A stretch of DNA of 64,000 nucleotides, from NCBI RefSeq assembly GCF_005047355.1, contig NZ_SUMC01000034.1, positions 1 through 64,000 on the forward strand, given 5' to 3'. The position numbers were made by a program, and so were the translations under genes. Origin of the DNA: Actinacidiphila oryziradicis. Its GTDB lineage: Bacteria > Actinomycetota > Actinomycetes > Streptomycetales > Streptomycetaceae. The notes beneath the pieces were generated by a model. The model was not told the DNA's origin. It saw nothing but the letters and a program-made list of their open reading frames with translations, and made no database searches. Numbering within the stretch: position 1 is the first letter of the stretch; every line of letters starts with the position of its first letter. Of this stretch, positions 51,960-60,317 are shown in pieces.

Positions 51960-52931
51960 CTACGCGAAGCCCGCCACCGCCCGCGGAGTGTAAGGCTCGT
52001 CGAGCCGCTTCAACTCATCCTCCGTGAGCCGCACATCAAGCGCCGCCAGCGCGTCGTCCAGATGGTGCGCCTTGGTCGCGCCGACAATCGGCGCCGTCAC
52101 CCCCGGCTGCTGGGCGAGCCAGGCAAGCGCCACCTGCGCACGGGGGATACCGCGCTCGGCGGCGATCTCCGCGACACGCTCGACGATGACCCGGTCCTCG
52201 TCCTTATAGAGCGTCTTTCCGAACTCGTCGGTCTCGCTCCTGGTGCTGGATTCGTCCCAGTCCCGGGTGAGTTTGCCGCGCGCCAGCGGGCTCCAGGGGA
52301 TCACGCCGATGCCCTCGTCCATGCAGAGCGGCATCATCTCGCGCTCCTCCTCCCGGTAGAGGAGGTTGTAGTGGTTCTGCATGGTCGTGAAACGCGTCCA
52401 GCCGTGCCGTTCCGCGACGTGGAGCGCCTTGGAGAACTGCCAGGCGTACATCGAACTCGCCCCTATATAGCGAGCCTTTCCCGCCTTCACGACATCGTGC
52501 AGCGCCTCCAGCGTCTCCTCGATGGGGGTGTGCGGGTCCCAGCGGTGGATCTGGTAGAGGTCCACATAGTCGGTGCCGAGCCGCCGCAGGCTGTGGTTGA
52601 TCTCGGTGAGGATCGCCTTCCGGGACAGCCCGCCGCCGTTCGGCCCCGGGCGCATCCGGCCGTGCACCTTTGTGGCCAGCACGATCTCGTCCCGGCGCGC
52701 GAAGTCGCCCAGCGCGCGCCCGACGATCTCCTCGCTGGTGCCGTCGGAGTAGACATTCGCGGTGTCGAAGAAGTTGACCCCCGCCTCGACCGCCCGCCGG
52801 ATGAAGGGACGGGACTCCTCCTCGTCCAGGGTCCAGGTGTGGTTGCCGCGGTGGGGCTTGCCGTAACTCATGCAGCCGAGCACGAGCGGTGAGACGTCAA
52901 GACCGGTGGAGCCGAGCTTTACGTAGCGCAT
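51960..52931 (-). CDS. Aldo/keto reductase
   Basis: 323 residues, a (beta/alpha)8 barrel. Catalytic Asp-Tyr-Lys-His are seen at FDTANVYSDG, ATKVHGRMRPG and YQIHRWDPH. NADPH contacts are GVIPWSPLARGKLTRD and IVGATKAHHLDDALAALD. Similar to YajO/Tas-type AKRs that reduce aldehydes or ketones. It is the last gene of an operon XRE-ADH-AKR; the gap to ADH is 15 nt. Confidence 0.93.
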   Translation of the reverse strand: MRYVKLGSTGLDVSPLVLGCMSYGKPHRGNHTWTLDEEESRPFIRRAVEAGVNFFDTANVYSDGTSEEIVGRALGDFARRDEIVLATKVHGRMRPGPNGGGLSRKAILTEINHSLRRLGTDYVDLYQIHRWDPHTPIEETLEALHDVVKAGKARYIGASSMYAWQFSKALHVAERHGWTRFTTMQNHYNLLYREEEREMMPLCMDEGIGVIPWSPLARGKLTRDWDESSTRSETDEFGKTLYKDEDRVIVERVAEIAAERGIPRAQVALAWLAQQPGVTAPIVGATKAHHLDDALAALDVRLTEDELKRLDEPYTPRAVAGFA

Positions 52932-52946
52932 GATCTCCCTAGGGTG

Positions 52947-54002
52947 TCAGTCGCGCAGAGAAGCGATGTCGATGACGAAGCGGTAACGAACGTCACTGGC
53001 CATAACGCGCTCGTACGCCTCGTTGATCCGGTCGGCGTTGATGACTTCGATCTCGGCACCGAACCCGTGTTCCGCGCAGAAGTCGAGCATCTCCTGGGTC
53101 TCCCGGATACCGCCGATGGAGGAGCCGGACAGCGACCTGCGGGCGCCGATGAGCGAGAACAGATTCAGGCTGCTGGCGTTCTCGGGCGCGCCGACGACGA
53201 CCATGGAGCCGTCCACCTTCAGCAGGGAGAGGTAGGCGTCCAGGTCGAGGACGGCCGAGACGGTGTTGACGATCAGGTCGAAGGATCCGGCGAGGGCGGA
53301 GAAGGTCTCCGGGTCGCTGGTCGCGTAGTAGTGGTCGGCGCCGAGCCGTAGCGCGTCCTCCTTCTTGCGGAGCGACTGGCTGAGCGCGGTGACCTCGGCG
53401 CCCATGGCGTGGGCGATCCTGATACCCATGTGGCCGAGGCCGCCCACACCGAGGATGGCGACCTTCTTGCCGGGGCCGGCGTTCCAGTGGGCGAGCGGGG
53501 AGTAGAGGGTGATGCCGGCGCAGAGCAGCGGGGCGGCGACGTCGAGGGACAGGCCCTCGGGGATGCGCAGCACGTAGTTCTCGTCGACGACGATATGGGT
53601 GCTGTAGCCGCCGTACGTCTTCTCGCCCTGGCGATCGGTGTCGTTGTAGGTCCCGGTCATACCGCCGACCTGGCAGTACTGCTCCAGGCCGGCCTGGCAC
53701 TGCTCGCACTCGCGGCAGGAGTCGACGAAACAGCCGACGCCGACGCGGTCGCCGACCGCGTACTTGGTCACGCCCGGGCCGACCTCGCTGACGACACCTG
53801 CGATCTCGTGGCCCGGCACCATGGGGAAGGAACCCCGGCCCCATTCCTCACGGGCCTGGTGGATGTCGGAGTGGCAGATGCCGGCGTAGGCGATATCTAT
53901 CAGCACGTCGTGCTCGCGGAGGTCGCGGCGCTCGATGGTGGTGCGCTCGAGCGGTGCTTTGGGTGCGGGGGCCGCGTAGGCGGTGGCGGTGACGCTCGTC
54001 AT
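52947..54002 (-). CDS. Zinc-dependent alcohol dehydrogenase (CAD/YahK-type MDR)
   Basis: 351 residues. Catalytic zinc ligands are in GICHSD and GHE, and the structural zinc is bound by CFVDSCRECEQCQAGLEQYC. The NADP Rossmann motif is GVGGLGHMG. Size and motifs match cinnamyl-alcohol-type NADP(H) aldehyde reductases. The ATG at 54002 overlaps the stop of the regulator by four bases. Confidence 0.94.
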   Translation of the reverse strand: MTSVTATAYAAPAPKAPLERTTIERRDLREHDVLIDIAYAGICHSDIHQAREEWGRGSFPMVPGHEIAGVVSEVGPGVTKYAVGDRVGVGCFVDSCRECEQCQAGLEQYCQVGGMTGTYNDTDRQGEKTYGGYSTHIVVDENYVLRIPEGLSLDVAAPLLCAGITLYSPLAHWNAGPGKKVAILGVGGLGHMGIRIAHAMGAEVTALSQSLRKKEDALRLGADHYYATSDPETFSALAGSFDLIVNTVSAVLDLDAYLSLLKVDGSMVVVGAPENASSLNLFSLIGARRSLSGSSIGGIRETQEMLDFCAEHGFGAEIEVINADRINEAYERVMASDVRYRFVIDIASLRD

Positions 54003-54898
54003 GGGTGGGTTTCTCCCTGGGGTATTCGCTCTCGAAGCGGGAATTGGGGGCCGGCCGCCCCGGTGGTGCCGGTCCAGTTGGCGAGCAGTTGCAGCGCGGC
54101 CTCGGAAGGCGAGTCCGGCTCGACGGTGTAGACGCACATCATCTGGTCGTCGTCGCCAGGGAAGATGACGGTCTCGTAGGCCAGGGTCATGTCCCCGACC
54201 AGGGGGTGGTGGTAGAGCTTCACACCGTGCGACTTGTCCCGCACATTGTGGTCCGCCCACCAGGACCTGAATTCCGGGCTCTTGATGGCCAGCTCGCCGA
54301 CCAGCTGGTTGAGCAGCCGGTCGTCCGGATGGCGGCCCGCGTCCATCCGCAAGGTGGCGACCATCTCGGCGGCGTACGTCTCCCACTCGCGGTACAACTC
54401 GCGGGCGGTCTCGTCCAGGAACATGAACCGCACCAGGTTCCGCTCCCGGTGCGGCACCGCGTCGAAGTCCGTGATCAGCGCCCGCGCCAGCCGATTGGAC
54501 GCCAGTACGTCCATCCGGCGCCCCAGCACGAACGCCGGCGACCGGTCGTCCAGCATCCGCAGCATGCTGTGCACACCCGGGCGCACCCGCTGCGGACGGG
54601 CGCGTACCGCCCGGCGCGGCTTGGGACGGGCCAGCTCGAAGAGGTAGGCCCGCTCGGTGGCGTCCAGCTGCAGCGCCCTGGCCACGGCGTCCAGCACGGT
54701 CTCCGACACATTCAGATGCCGGCCCTGCTCCAGGCGGGTGTAGTAGTCGGTACTCACCCCGGCCAGCCGCGCCAGCTCCTCGCGTCGCAATCCCGGTACC
54801 CGGCGGGTGGTCGCGGTGGTCGCAACCCCGGTGTCCTCCGGGCTGAGCCGCGCCCGGCGGGACCGTAGGAACTCCCTGAGCTCGGCATTTTGGTCCAT
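53999..54898 (-). CDS. XRE regulator with MmyB-like ligand domain
   Basis: 299 residues from ATG 54898. N-terminal helix-turn-helix LREFLRSRRARLSPEDTG, RVPGLRREELARLAGVSTDYYTRLEQGRHLNVSETVLDAVARALQL (about 10-75). C-terminal MmyB-like domain (about 100-270), which binds fatty-acid-like ligands in related proteins. It leads the operon with ADH and AKR and is expected to control it; a dehydrogenase substrate or product may be the inducer. A 3' copy of the same domain is the pseudogene at 24018. Confidence 0.9.
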   Translation of the reverse strand: MDQNAELREFLRSRRARLSPEDTGVATTATTRRVPGLRREELARLAGVSTDYYTRLEQGRHLNVSETVLDAVARALQLDATERAYLFELARPKPRRAVRARPQRVRPGVHSMLRMLDDRSPAFVLGRRMDVLASNRLARALITDFDAVPHRERNLVRFMFLDETARELYREWETYAAEMVATLRMDAGRHPDDRLLNQLVGELAIKSPEFRSWWADHNVRDKSHGVKLYHHPLVGDMTLAYETVIFPGDDDQMMCVYTVEPDSPSEAALQLLANWTGTTGAAGPQFPLRERIPQGETHP

Positions 54899-55027
54899 GC
54901 CATCCAGTATCGGTGGATGGCATGGCAGGCAGGCAGTCCAAGGTAGGTCTGTCAAACCCCCGTAACGCCGTCAAGGGCGGCCGGCCCGGCGTTTGAAGGC
55001 CACGGACCGGGGGCAAACCCCACCGGT

Positions 55028-55690
55028 CTACGGGTCGGCCAGCCGGTTCAGCCTCTCCTGGAAGAGGTCGAGGCGCGCCTGGAGCAGCGCCGCCTCGGCC
55101 GCGAGCTGCGGAAGCAGCAGGTCAGGGCCTACGGCACGATCGGGCGCCGCGTCGGTCGTCAGCATCACGGCCGGCCCCGCGAGCCGGGCGAACTCCGGGA
55201 ACGGCAGCAGCTTCAGCCCCGCCGCGCAATTCCGGCAGGTCGCCGCGACAGCCCGCCAGCCGGGCAGCCCGGTGCCGGCGTATCTGAAGGCCTCGGCCGG
55301 ACGCCCGCAGCCGCAGCTGCCTACCCGTACGGACCGTATGCGCTGCCGGGCGTAGCGCATCCCGCGCTCGTACCGGGTGTACGCGCCGAGCACGCTGACG
55401 GTGAGGACGACCGCCTCCTGGCAGTCGGTCGCGCAGGTCAGCGCCTGTGCCTCGGCTGACGAGTGCAGGCAGTAGAAGCCGCAGTCGCAGCCACGGGCGG
55501 GGCTGAGATGCCGCCGCCCGTAGCCGCACCGGGCGTCGTCCACCGTCCCGTACACGAGCCGGCCGCCGAGTGAGACCCCGCGGAAGCCCACCCGGGTGCC
55601 GTCCCCGGACAGCATCGGGAACGCGACCTTGTATCCGGTGGGCGGTACGGCGGGACGCTCCTCCGGCAACCGCTTCCGGAACAGAGTCAC
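55028..55690 (-). CDS. Cys-rich hypothetical protein
   Basis: 220 residues, GTG start at 55690 overlapping the stop of the 55-residue gene. Cys clusters CGYGRRHLSPARGCDCGFYC, LTCATDC, GSCGCG and TCRNC suggest one or two zinc-binding knuckles; then a helical end with a Leu-rich coiled coil (LLLPQLAAEAALLQARLDLFQERLNRLAD). Streptomyces proteins of this kind have no known role. Translationally coupled to the small gene upstream. Confidence 0.72.
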   Translation of the reverse strand: MTLFRKRLPEERPAVPPTGYKVAFPMLSGDGTRVGFRGVSLGGRLVYGTVDDARCGYGRRHLSPARGCDCGFYCLHSSAEAQALTCATDCQEAVVLTVSVLGAYTRYERGMRYARQRIRSVRVGSCGCGRPAEAFRYAGTGLPGWRAVAATCRNCAAGLKLLPFPEFARLAGPAVMLTTDAAPDRAVGPDLLLPQLAAEAALLQARLDLFQERLNRLADP

Positions 55691-55854
55691 CGGATCTCGG
55701 CCACGGGCTCCTCGTAGGCCTGGGGGACGGTCACGGTGTCCGGTGCCGCCCCTTCCGCGGCCTTGGCCATGACCCGGGCCAGGCCGGACTCCACTTCCGT
55801 GTCTGTTTCCACTTCTTCGGCGAATCCGGTGGCGAGTGCCTTGCCGAGTTTCAT
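55687..55854 (-). CDS. Small hypothetical protein, 55 residues
   Basis: ATG 55854 has a clear AGGAGG 6 nt upstream. Product MKLGKALATGFAEEVETDTE, then helical and acidic. Coupled (GTGA) to the Cys-rich gene. No family recognised; the strong ribosome site and coupling support it as real. Confidence 0.68.
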   Translation of the reverse strand: MKLGKALATGFAEEVETDTEVESGLARVMAKAAEGAAPDTVTVPQAYEEPVAEIR

Positions 55855-56050
55855 GGCAGCCTCCTGCAGATGTGGGCGCTCCCAGCATGGTGACCCAGCC
55901 GCACGGCTCCGCACCAGAGCGCCTCCGTCGCGCGGTGTCCACACCAGTGTCGCCCGGCCGGTTACGCCCGGCTCGCCGGAGGCGCCCACAGCTGCCAGCC
56001 TGGAGGTGCGGCCTTGGGATGCAGACGGGGCGAACGAGCAGGAGCACCAG

Positions 56051-57148
56051 GTGGGGAAGGGACCCGATGAGGGCGACGCCGGCCTCATGCTGCGCTGGCT
56101 ACCGGCGCTGCTCATCGTCGGCGGGGTGATCTTCGACCTCACGACGCCGGTGGAGTTCACCGCCTCGCCGCTGTTCGCCGCGGCGCCCATGGTCGCCGCG
56201 GCGCTGCTCCCGCTGCGGACGACCCTGGCCGCCGGAGCGGCAGCCTGTGTCGCCGCCGTCGGGCTGGCGGCCTACCACGGTGTGCTCGCCGAGAGCGCGC
56301 AGCTGGCCGAGATCGCGACCGTGGCCACGGTCTCCTTGCTCGCGGTCCTCATCACCCAGATCGCCCGCCGCGGCGACCGCCGTTTGCGCTTCGCCCGCTC
56401 CATCGCGACCGTCGCCCAGAGCGCCGTACTCCCGCACCCGCCCGCCCGGCTCTCCGGGCTGACCGTCGCCGCCCGCTACGTCGCCGCCCAGTTGGACGCC
56501 CAGATCGGCGGCGACCTCTACGCCGTCCAGGACACCCCCTACGGCGTCCGGGTCATCGTGGGCGACGTACGCGGCAAGGGCATGGCCGCCGTGGCGGTCG
56601 TCGCCGTCGTCGTCGGCGCCTTCCGCGAGGCGGCCGAGCACGAGCCGGACCTCGCCGCTCTCGCCGCCCGCCTCGAACGCGCCCTCGAACGCGAGGCCCA
56701 GGCCCGCCCCGGGGACCTCGAAGAGGCGGAGAGCTTTGTCACCGCCGTCCTCGTCGAGCTCCCCCTCGACGCCGCCACCGCGGGCGACCAGATCCGCGTC
56801 GTCAACCGCGGCCACCCGTCCCCGCTCGTCCTGCACCCCAACGGTCGCGTCACCCGCGTCGACCCCTCCCAGGCCGCCCTGCCCCTCGGTATGACCGGCC
56901 TCGCCCACTGGCCCGACGTCATCGACACCGCCGACTTTCCGGCCGGCGGCATCCTCCTCCTCTACACCGACGGCGTGACCGAAGCCCGCGACGGCGCCGG
57001 CCGCTTCTACGACCCGGAAGCCCGCCTCATCGGCCTCCTCTTCCCCGGCCCCGACGCCATGCTCGACTCCCTCCTCGCCGACATCGCCCGCCACACCGAC
57101 GGCGCCAACGCCGACGACATGGCCCTCCTGGCGATAACCCGCCGTTAG
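56051..57148 (+). CDS. SpoIIE-type PP2C phosphatase with membrane N terminus
   Basis: 365 residues from GTG 56051 with AGGAG 6 nt upstream; the frame continues left without support. Four membrane helices lie at residues about 12-100 (LPALLIVGGVIFDL, LFAAAPMVAAALLPL, AAGAAACVAAVGLAA, VATVSLLAVLITQIA). The phosphatase domain (about 135-365) has LDAQIGGDLYAV, VIVGDVRGKGMAA, NRGHPSPLVL and LLLYTDGVTEARD: the metal-binding Asp residues of PPM/SpoIIE. It probably dephosphorylates an anti-anti-sigma factor; none is adjacent. Confidence 0.93.
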   Translation: MGKGPDEGDAGLMLRWLPALLIVGGVIFDLTTPVEFTASPLFAAAPMVAAALLPLRTTLAAGAAACVAAVGLAAYHGVLAESAQLAEIATVATVSLLAVLITQIARRGDRRLRFARSIATVAQSAVLPHPPARLSGLTVAARYVAAQLDAQIGGDLYAVQDTPYGVRVIVGDVRGKGMAAVAVVAVVVGAFREAAEHEPDLAALAARLERALEREAQARPGDLEEAESFVTAVLVELPLDAATAGDQIRVVNRGHPSPLVLHPNGRVTRVDPSQAALPLGMTGLAHWPDVIDTADFPAGGILLLYTDGVTEARDGAGRFYDPEARLIGLLFPGPDAMLDSLLADIARHTDGANADDMALLAITRR

Positions 57149-57554
57149 CGCCTGGCCGGCCGATCTCCGGCTCCGCGATCTCCGGCTCCGGTCCTGCCTT
57201 GCCGGGGTCCTTCGCCGCGGTGGTCCCGCCACCGCCGGACTGCGCCGTTCCCATTGCTGCCCGCCGCGGCGGGCAGGGCCTGAACGTATCTCCGTGGCCG
57301 GGGAAGGCGCGACGTGACCGGGCAGCCGACCGCCGTTCCATCGCCGTCGCACCGCACTCTCACCCTGCGTGATCGAATCACTTCATTCCGCATAACAGCT
57401 GATCCACAGTTACCTCACCGCCTGATCACAGGGCCTGCCCGAAATTATCCCCATTGACCGCTCCATCCACATAGATTCATGCTGCGAACTGGTCGAAGCG
57501 GCTTGGAAAAGACCTTCGGCTCTATTAACGTTCGATAACGCAGCGCGGTTGTCA
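57149..57554. other. Region upstream of the M23 riboswitch
   Basis: 406 bases without a gene. Two exact 15-nt tandem copies of CGATCTCCGGCTCCG at 57161-57190. From 57380 it becomes AT-richer and should hold the promoter of the riboswitch transcript. Confidence 0.5.
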
Positions 57555-57698
57555 CCGTCTTGACCAAGGGCGGTACCGTGCGCTTGTCGAATCCCGTCCG
57601 CGGGAACCGGGGAACCATTTCTTGGGGTGAATCGGACATCGTGAGATGCCCGTAGGAGACCTTCCTGCTCCGAACCCGTCAGCTAACCCGGTAGACGA
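57555..57698 (+). promoter_or_regulatory. c-di-AMP (ydaO-yuaA) riboswitch
   Basis: Conserved elements appear in order: GGGAACCGGGGAACC (57602-57616), GGGGTGAATCGGAC (57624-57637), CGTAGGAGACC, and CGAACCCGTCAGCTAACCCGG. P1 is closed by CGTCT (57556-57560) and AGACG. In actinobacteria this class controls cell-wall hydrolases and resuscitation factors, matching the M23 gene that follows 27 nt later. Confidence 0.9.
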
Positions 57699-57724
57699 GA
57701 AGGAAGGAAAGGGGAACCGCCCGA

Positions 57725-58918
57725 GTGGCGTCGAAAGAGTCTGCCCTCATACCCACCCAGCCGCAGTCCTACGACTACATGGACTACGAGGAGTGGGACA
57801 CCGGCGAATGGAACGTGGCCGCCGGCTGGGAGCCCCCGGTCACCGCCGCGGAGGAGCAGGTCCCGCCGACCCGGGGTTCCATCGACGGCTGGGACACCGG
57901 CCAGTGGAACATGGCTGCCGGCTGGGCCGAGTTGGCCAGGGCAGAAGCCGCCGCGGCCGAGGCCGGGACGCCCGAGACCGAAGAACTCCCCGCAGCGTTC
58001 CAGGCACCGGCATGGGCTTCGGACTCGGAGCCGCAGGAGCTGTGGAACCCCACCGAGGAGTCCACCGCTCCCGTACGGGGCCGTCACCGCGTCGCCAAGC
58101 AGCGCACCCTCGGCCGTGGTTCGGCCGTGTTCGGTGTCGCCGCCGCCGCGGTCCTCGGTGTCGGCGGAGTAGCGGCGGCGGACGGGCACAGCCCCATCGC
58201 CGTATCGCTCCCGGACCTTCCCGACGCGGTGGCCAATGTGCCGGTCCTCGGCTCGCTCGTGGCCGACAGCAATGCCGTTGCCGCCGCCTCCGCCCCCGGC
58301 GACACCCTCGGCCTGAACGCCGGCGAGGTGCTCCGCACCCGCATTCTCAACCAGGCCCAGCAGCAGCAGACCGCCGCGGAACAGATCAAGACGGCCTCCG
58401 CCGAGCGCTCCGCAACCAAGGCCGCCGCGGCGGCGAAGGTCCGCCAGGAGGCCGCCGCCAAGAAGAAGGCGGCAGCAGAGGCAGCGAAGAAGAAGGCCGC
58501 GGCGGCCGCGGCCAAGCTCGCCGGGAGCTACGTCAAGCCGGTTGCCTCCTACACCCTTACCGCCGGCTTCGGGGAGACCAGCTCCCTGTGGGCCACCATC
58601 CACACCGGCCAGGACTTCGCCGCCCCCACTGGCACGCCGATCAAGGCCATCCACAGCGGCACCATTACCTCCGCCGGTTGGGCGGGCTCGTACGGCTACC
58701 GCATCATCGAGACCCTGGATGACGGCACCGAGCTCTGGTACTGCCACCAGTCGTCGATGATCGTCACTTCCGGCAAGGTCACCACCGGCCAGACCATCGG
58801 CCGCGTCGGCGCCACCGGCAATGTCACCGGCCCGCATCTCCACCTCGAGGTCCGCCCCGGCGGCGGCGCCCCCATCGACCCGATGCCCTGGCTCCGCGCC
58901 AAGGGCCTGGTGGTCTGA
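57725..58918 (+). CDS. M23 peptidoglycan endopeptidase
   Basis: 397 residues from GTG, with GGAAAGGGG upstream. Order: a 130-residue N-terminal region with two WDTGxWN motifs (EEWDTGEWNVAAGWE; DGWDTGQWNMAAGWA), a membrane anchor at about 137-160, a coiled coil rich in Ala/Lys (about 200-265), and a LytM domain with HTGQDFAA and HLHLEVR, zinc ligands of an active enzyme. The type II orientation puts the catalytic domain outside. Regulated by the c-di-AMP riboswitch in its leader. It cuts peptide stems during growth, germination or envelope stress. Confidence 0.93.
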   Translation: MASKESALIPTQPQSYDYMDYEEWDTGEWNVAAGWEPPVTAAEEQVPPTRGSIDGWDTGQWNMAAGWAELARAEAAAAEAGTPETEELPAAFQAPAWASDSEPQELWNPTEESTAPVRGRHRVAKQRTLGRGSAVFGVAAAAVLGVGGVAAADGHSPIAVSLPDLPDAVANVPVLGSLVADSNAVAAASAPGDTLGLNAGEVLRTRILNQAQQQQTAAEQIKTASAERSATKAAAAAKVRQEAAAKKKAAAEAAKKKAAAAAAKLAGSYVKPVASYTLTAGFGETSSLWATIHTGQDFAAPTGTPIKAIHSGTITSAGWAGSYGYRIIETLDDGTELWYCHQSSMIVTSGKVTTGQTIGRVGATGNVTGPHLHLEVRPGGGAPIDPMPWLRAKGLVV

Positions 58919-58987
58919 AGCGGCACCCCCGCGGGTCGCCGGTGAGCCGGTTCCTCCCGGGGGTCAGCCCGCAGGTGAAATACTTCC

Positions 58988-59047
58988 GCCGGGACGCGTG
59001 CCGGGACGTGTGCCGGGCTGCGTACCCGGACGGGTGCCGGGACGCCC
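58988..59047. repeat. Five degenerate 12-bp tandem repeats
   Basis: Units GCCGGGACGCGT, GCCGGGACGTGT, GCCGGGCTGCGT, ACCCGGACGGGT and GCCGGGACGCCC lie head to tail between the converging M23 and 256-residue genes. They are non-coding. Confidence 0.8.
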
Positions 59048-59060
59048 AGCGGGGCGTCCC
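59039..59060. terminator. Short hairpin terminator
   Basis: GGGACGCCC-AGCG-GGGCGTCCC: 9-bp perfect stem with tetraloop, located within and after the last 12-bp repeat. Confidence 0.68.
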
Positions 59061-59085
59061 GCGGGGCGACTGACCGCGCCCGGTC

Positions 59086-59856
59086 TCACGGCGCCTCCAG
59101 TCGCAGGTCCGCCGCATCGCAGGCGGCCGCCTCGTCCTCGTAGACCTCGCACACCGGCTTGCCGTCCGGCGTCATTGTGTGCTCCACCTCCCACAGGCTG
59201 ACCTCCTCCCCGTCCGCCAACAGGAACGCGTGCTCGTAGAGGGTCCAGCCCACCACCCTGCCGTCGATCCGGCTGCACCGGTTCGTCACATACGAGATGT
59301 GGTGCGCCCGCGCCATGATCAGCCGTTGCCGGATTTCCGCCTCCGGCCATGTGTCCACGTTCTCCGCCCGCCTCAGCACCCGCCATGCGTGCTCGGCCGA
59401 ATGGTCCTCGTCGTAGCTCCTGCGCATGGGCGGCATCTCCGGCGGGTGCGGCAGCCGCGCCGCCCACTCCGTGGCCTCCGTGTCCAGGTCCTCGGGGGTG
59501 GACTCGCCGAACCTGTAGTCGATCACCCGCTGGGCGTGCGCCATCGCCTCCGGCTCGGCGTACACCTCGTACAGCAGCTCGTCGTCCTCGCCGGTGTTGT
59601 GCTCCACCTCGTACAGCACCAGGCTGCTGCCGTCCCCCAGCAGAAACGTGTGCCGCAGCGTCCGCCGCCCCAGCTCCCGTGGCGGCCCGTTATGCTGCCG
59701 GCACGACGCCATTTCCGTGTGGTGCATCAACGCCGCCCCCAGGCGTTCCACCACCGCGTCGTCCAGTTCGAACGCATTCTGCGCCCGCCCCAGCAGCCTC
59801 TTGACCAGCTCTTCCGGCTCTTCCGGCTCGTTGCCACCTGCTCGCGAGTTCCCCAT
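59086..59856 (-). CDS. Uncharacterised two-repeat protein (DUF6227-like)
   Basis: 256 residues made of two similar halves. HTFLLGDGSSLVLYEVEHNT, then DELLYEVYAEPEAM (about residues 68-105), repeats as HAFLLADGEEVSLWEVEHTM, then GKPVCEVYEDEAAA (about 208-245). Each half follows a helical part (LLGRAQNAFELDDAVVERL; VLRRAENVDTWPEAEIRQRL). I recall this as a Streptomyces-only family, DUF6227. It has no signal peptide. Function unknown. Confidence 0.82.
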   Translation of the reverse strand: MGNSRAGGNEPEEPEELVKRLLGRAQNAFELDDAVVERLGAALMHHTEMASCRQHNGPPRELGRRTLRHTFLLGDGSSLVLYEVEHNTGEDDELLYEVYAEPEAMAHAQRVIDYRFGESTPEDLDTEATEWAARLPHPPEMPPMRRSYDEDHSAEHAWRVLRRAENVDTWPEAEIRQRLIMARAHHISYVTNRCSRIDGRVVGWTLYEHAFLLADGEEVSLWEVEHTMTPDGKPVCEVYEDEAAACDAADLRLEAP

Positions 59857-60317
59857 GCGGTCCTCCCACTAACCGTGCAGCCCGGCCCCGCTTGCTACCG
59901 CGTGCACACAGCGTAGTGGTGCGGGGGCACTGTGTGGTTATCTTCGTGGAAGAATCTCTCCGGGGTCCGAAGCCGGCGGCGGACCTCGGTCAGCGGGGTG
60001 AGCAGATCGATGCTGACGGCGGGATCGCGCAGCCGTTCAGGCAGCGGCAGGGAGAGCGGGCGGTGCGCCGGGTGCGGGAGGCGGTGCTCATGGACCTATA
60101 GGTATCCGCATGGACTGCCCGTGACGCCTCATGTCACCCATTCGGCCTACGCGGCCCGGCGGTCTGGATCGTGTCCCCGCAGCGCGGGTGGGCCAGAGCG
60201 AGCAGGGCCTCATTCCCTCCAGGTCAGGCTGTTTTGCCGTACTGGCAACAATATTCGCGTCAGCCAGGGCGCGACCCGCACGATCGTGGCACCAGGGAAA
60301 AGCCTTGAGGAGGAAGC
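59857..60317. other. Region between DUF6227-like and hydrolase genes
   Basis: Holds both divergent promoters and one weak small frame (59934-60101). Around 60225-60260 an AT-richer stretch (GCTGTTTTGCCGTACTGGCAACAATATTCG) probably contains the hydrolase promoter. Confidence 0.4.
59934..60101 (+). CDS. Doubtful small ORF, 55 residues
   Basis: GTG 59934, product opening VVIFVEESLRGPKPAADLGQ and ending ERAVRRVREAVLMDL. The bias is coding-like, but there is no clean ribosome site and no family. Listed for completeness. Confidence 0.3.
   Translation: MVIFVEESLRGPKPAADLGQRGEQIDADGGIAQPFRQRQGERAVRRVREAVLMDL

Noticed and set aside
57445..57639. A 64-residue minus-strand frame
   Set aside because: It lies across the c-di-AMP riboswitch and its promoter, and has no ribosome site.
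58988..59047. 12-bp repeats as an iteron origin
   Set aside because: No Rep or DnaA boxes nearby and they sit between converging genes with a terminator.
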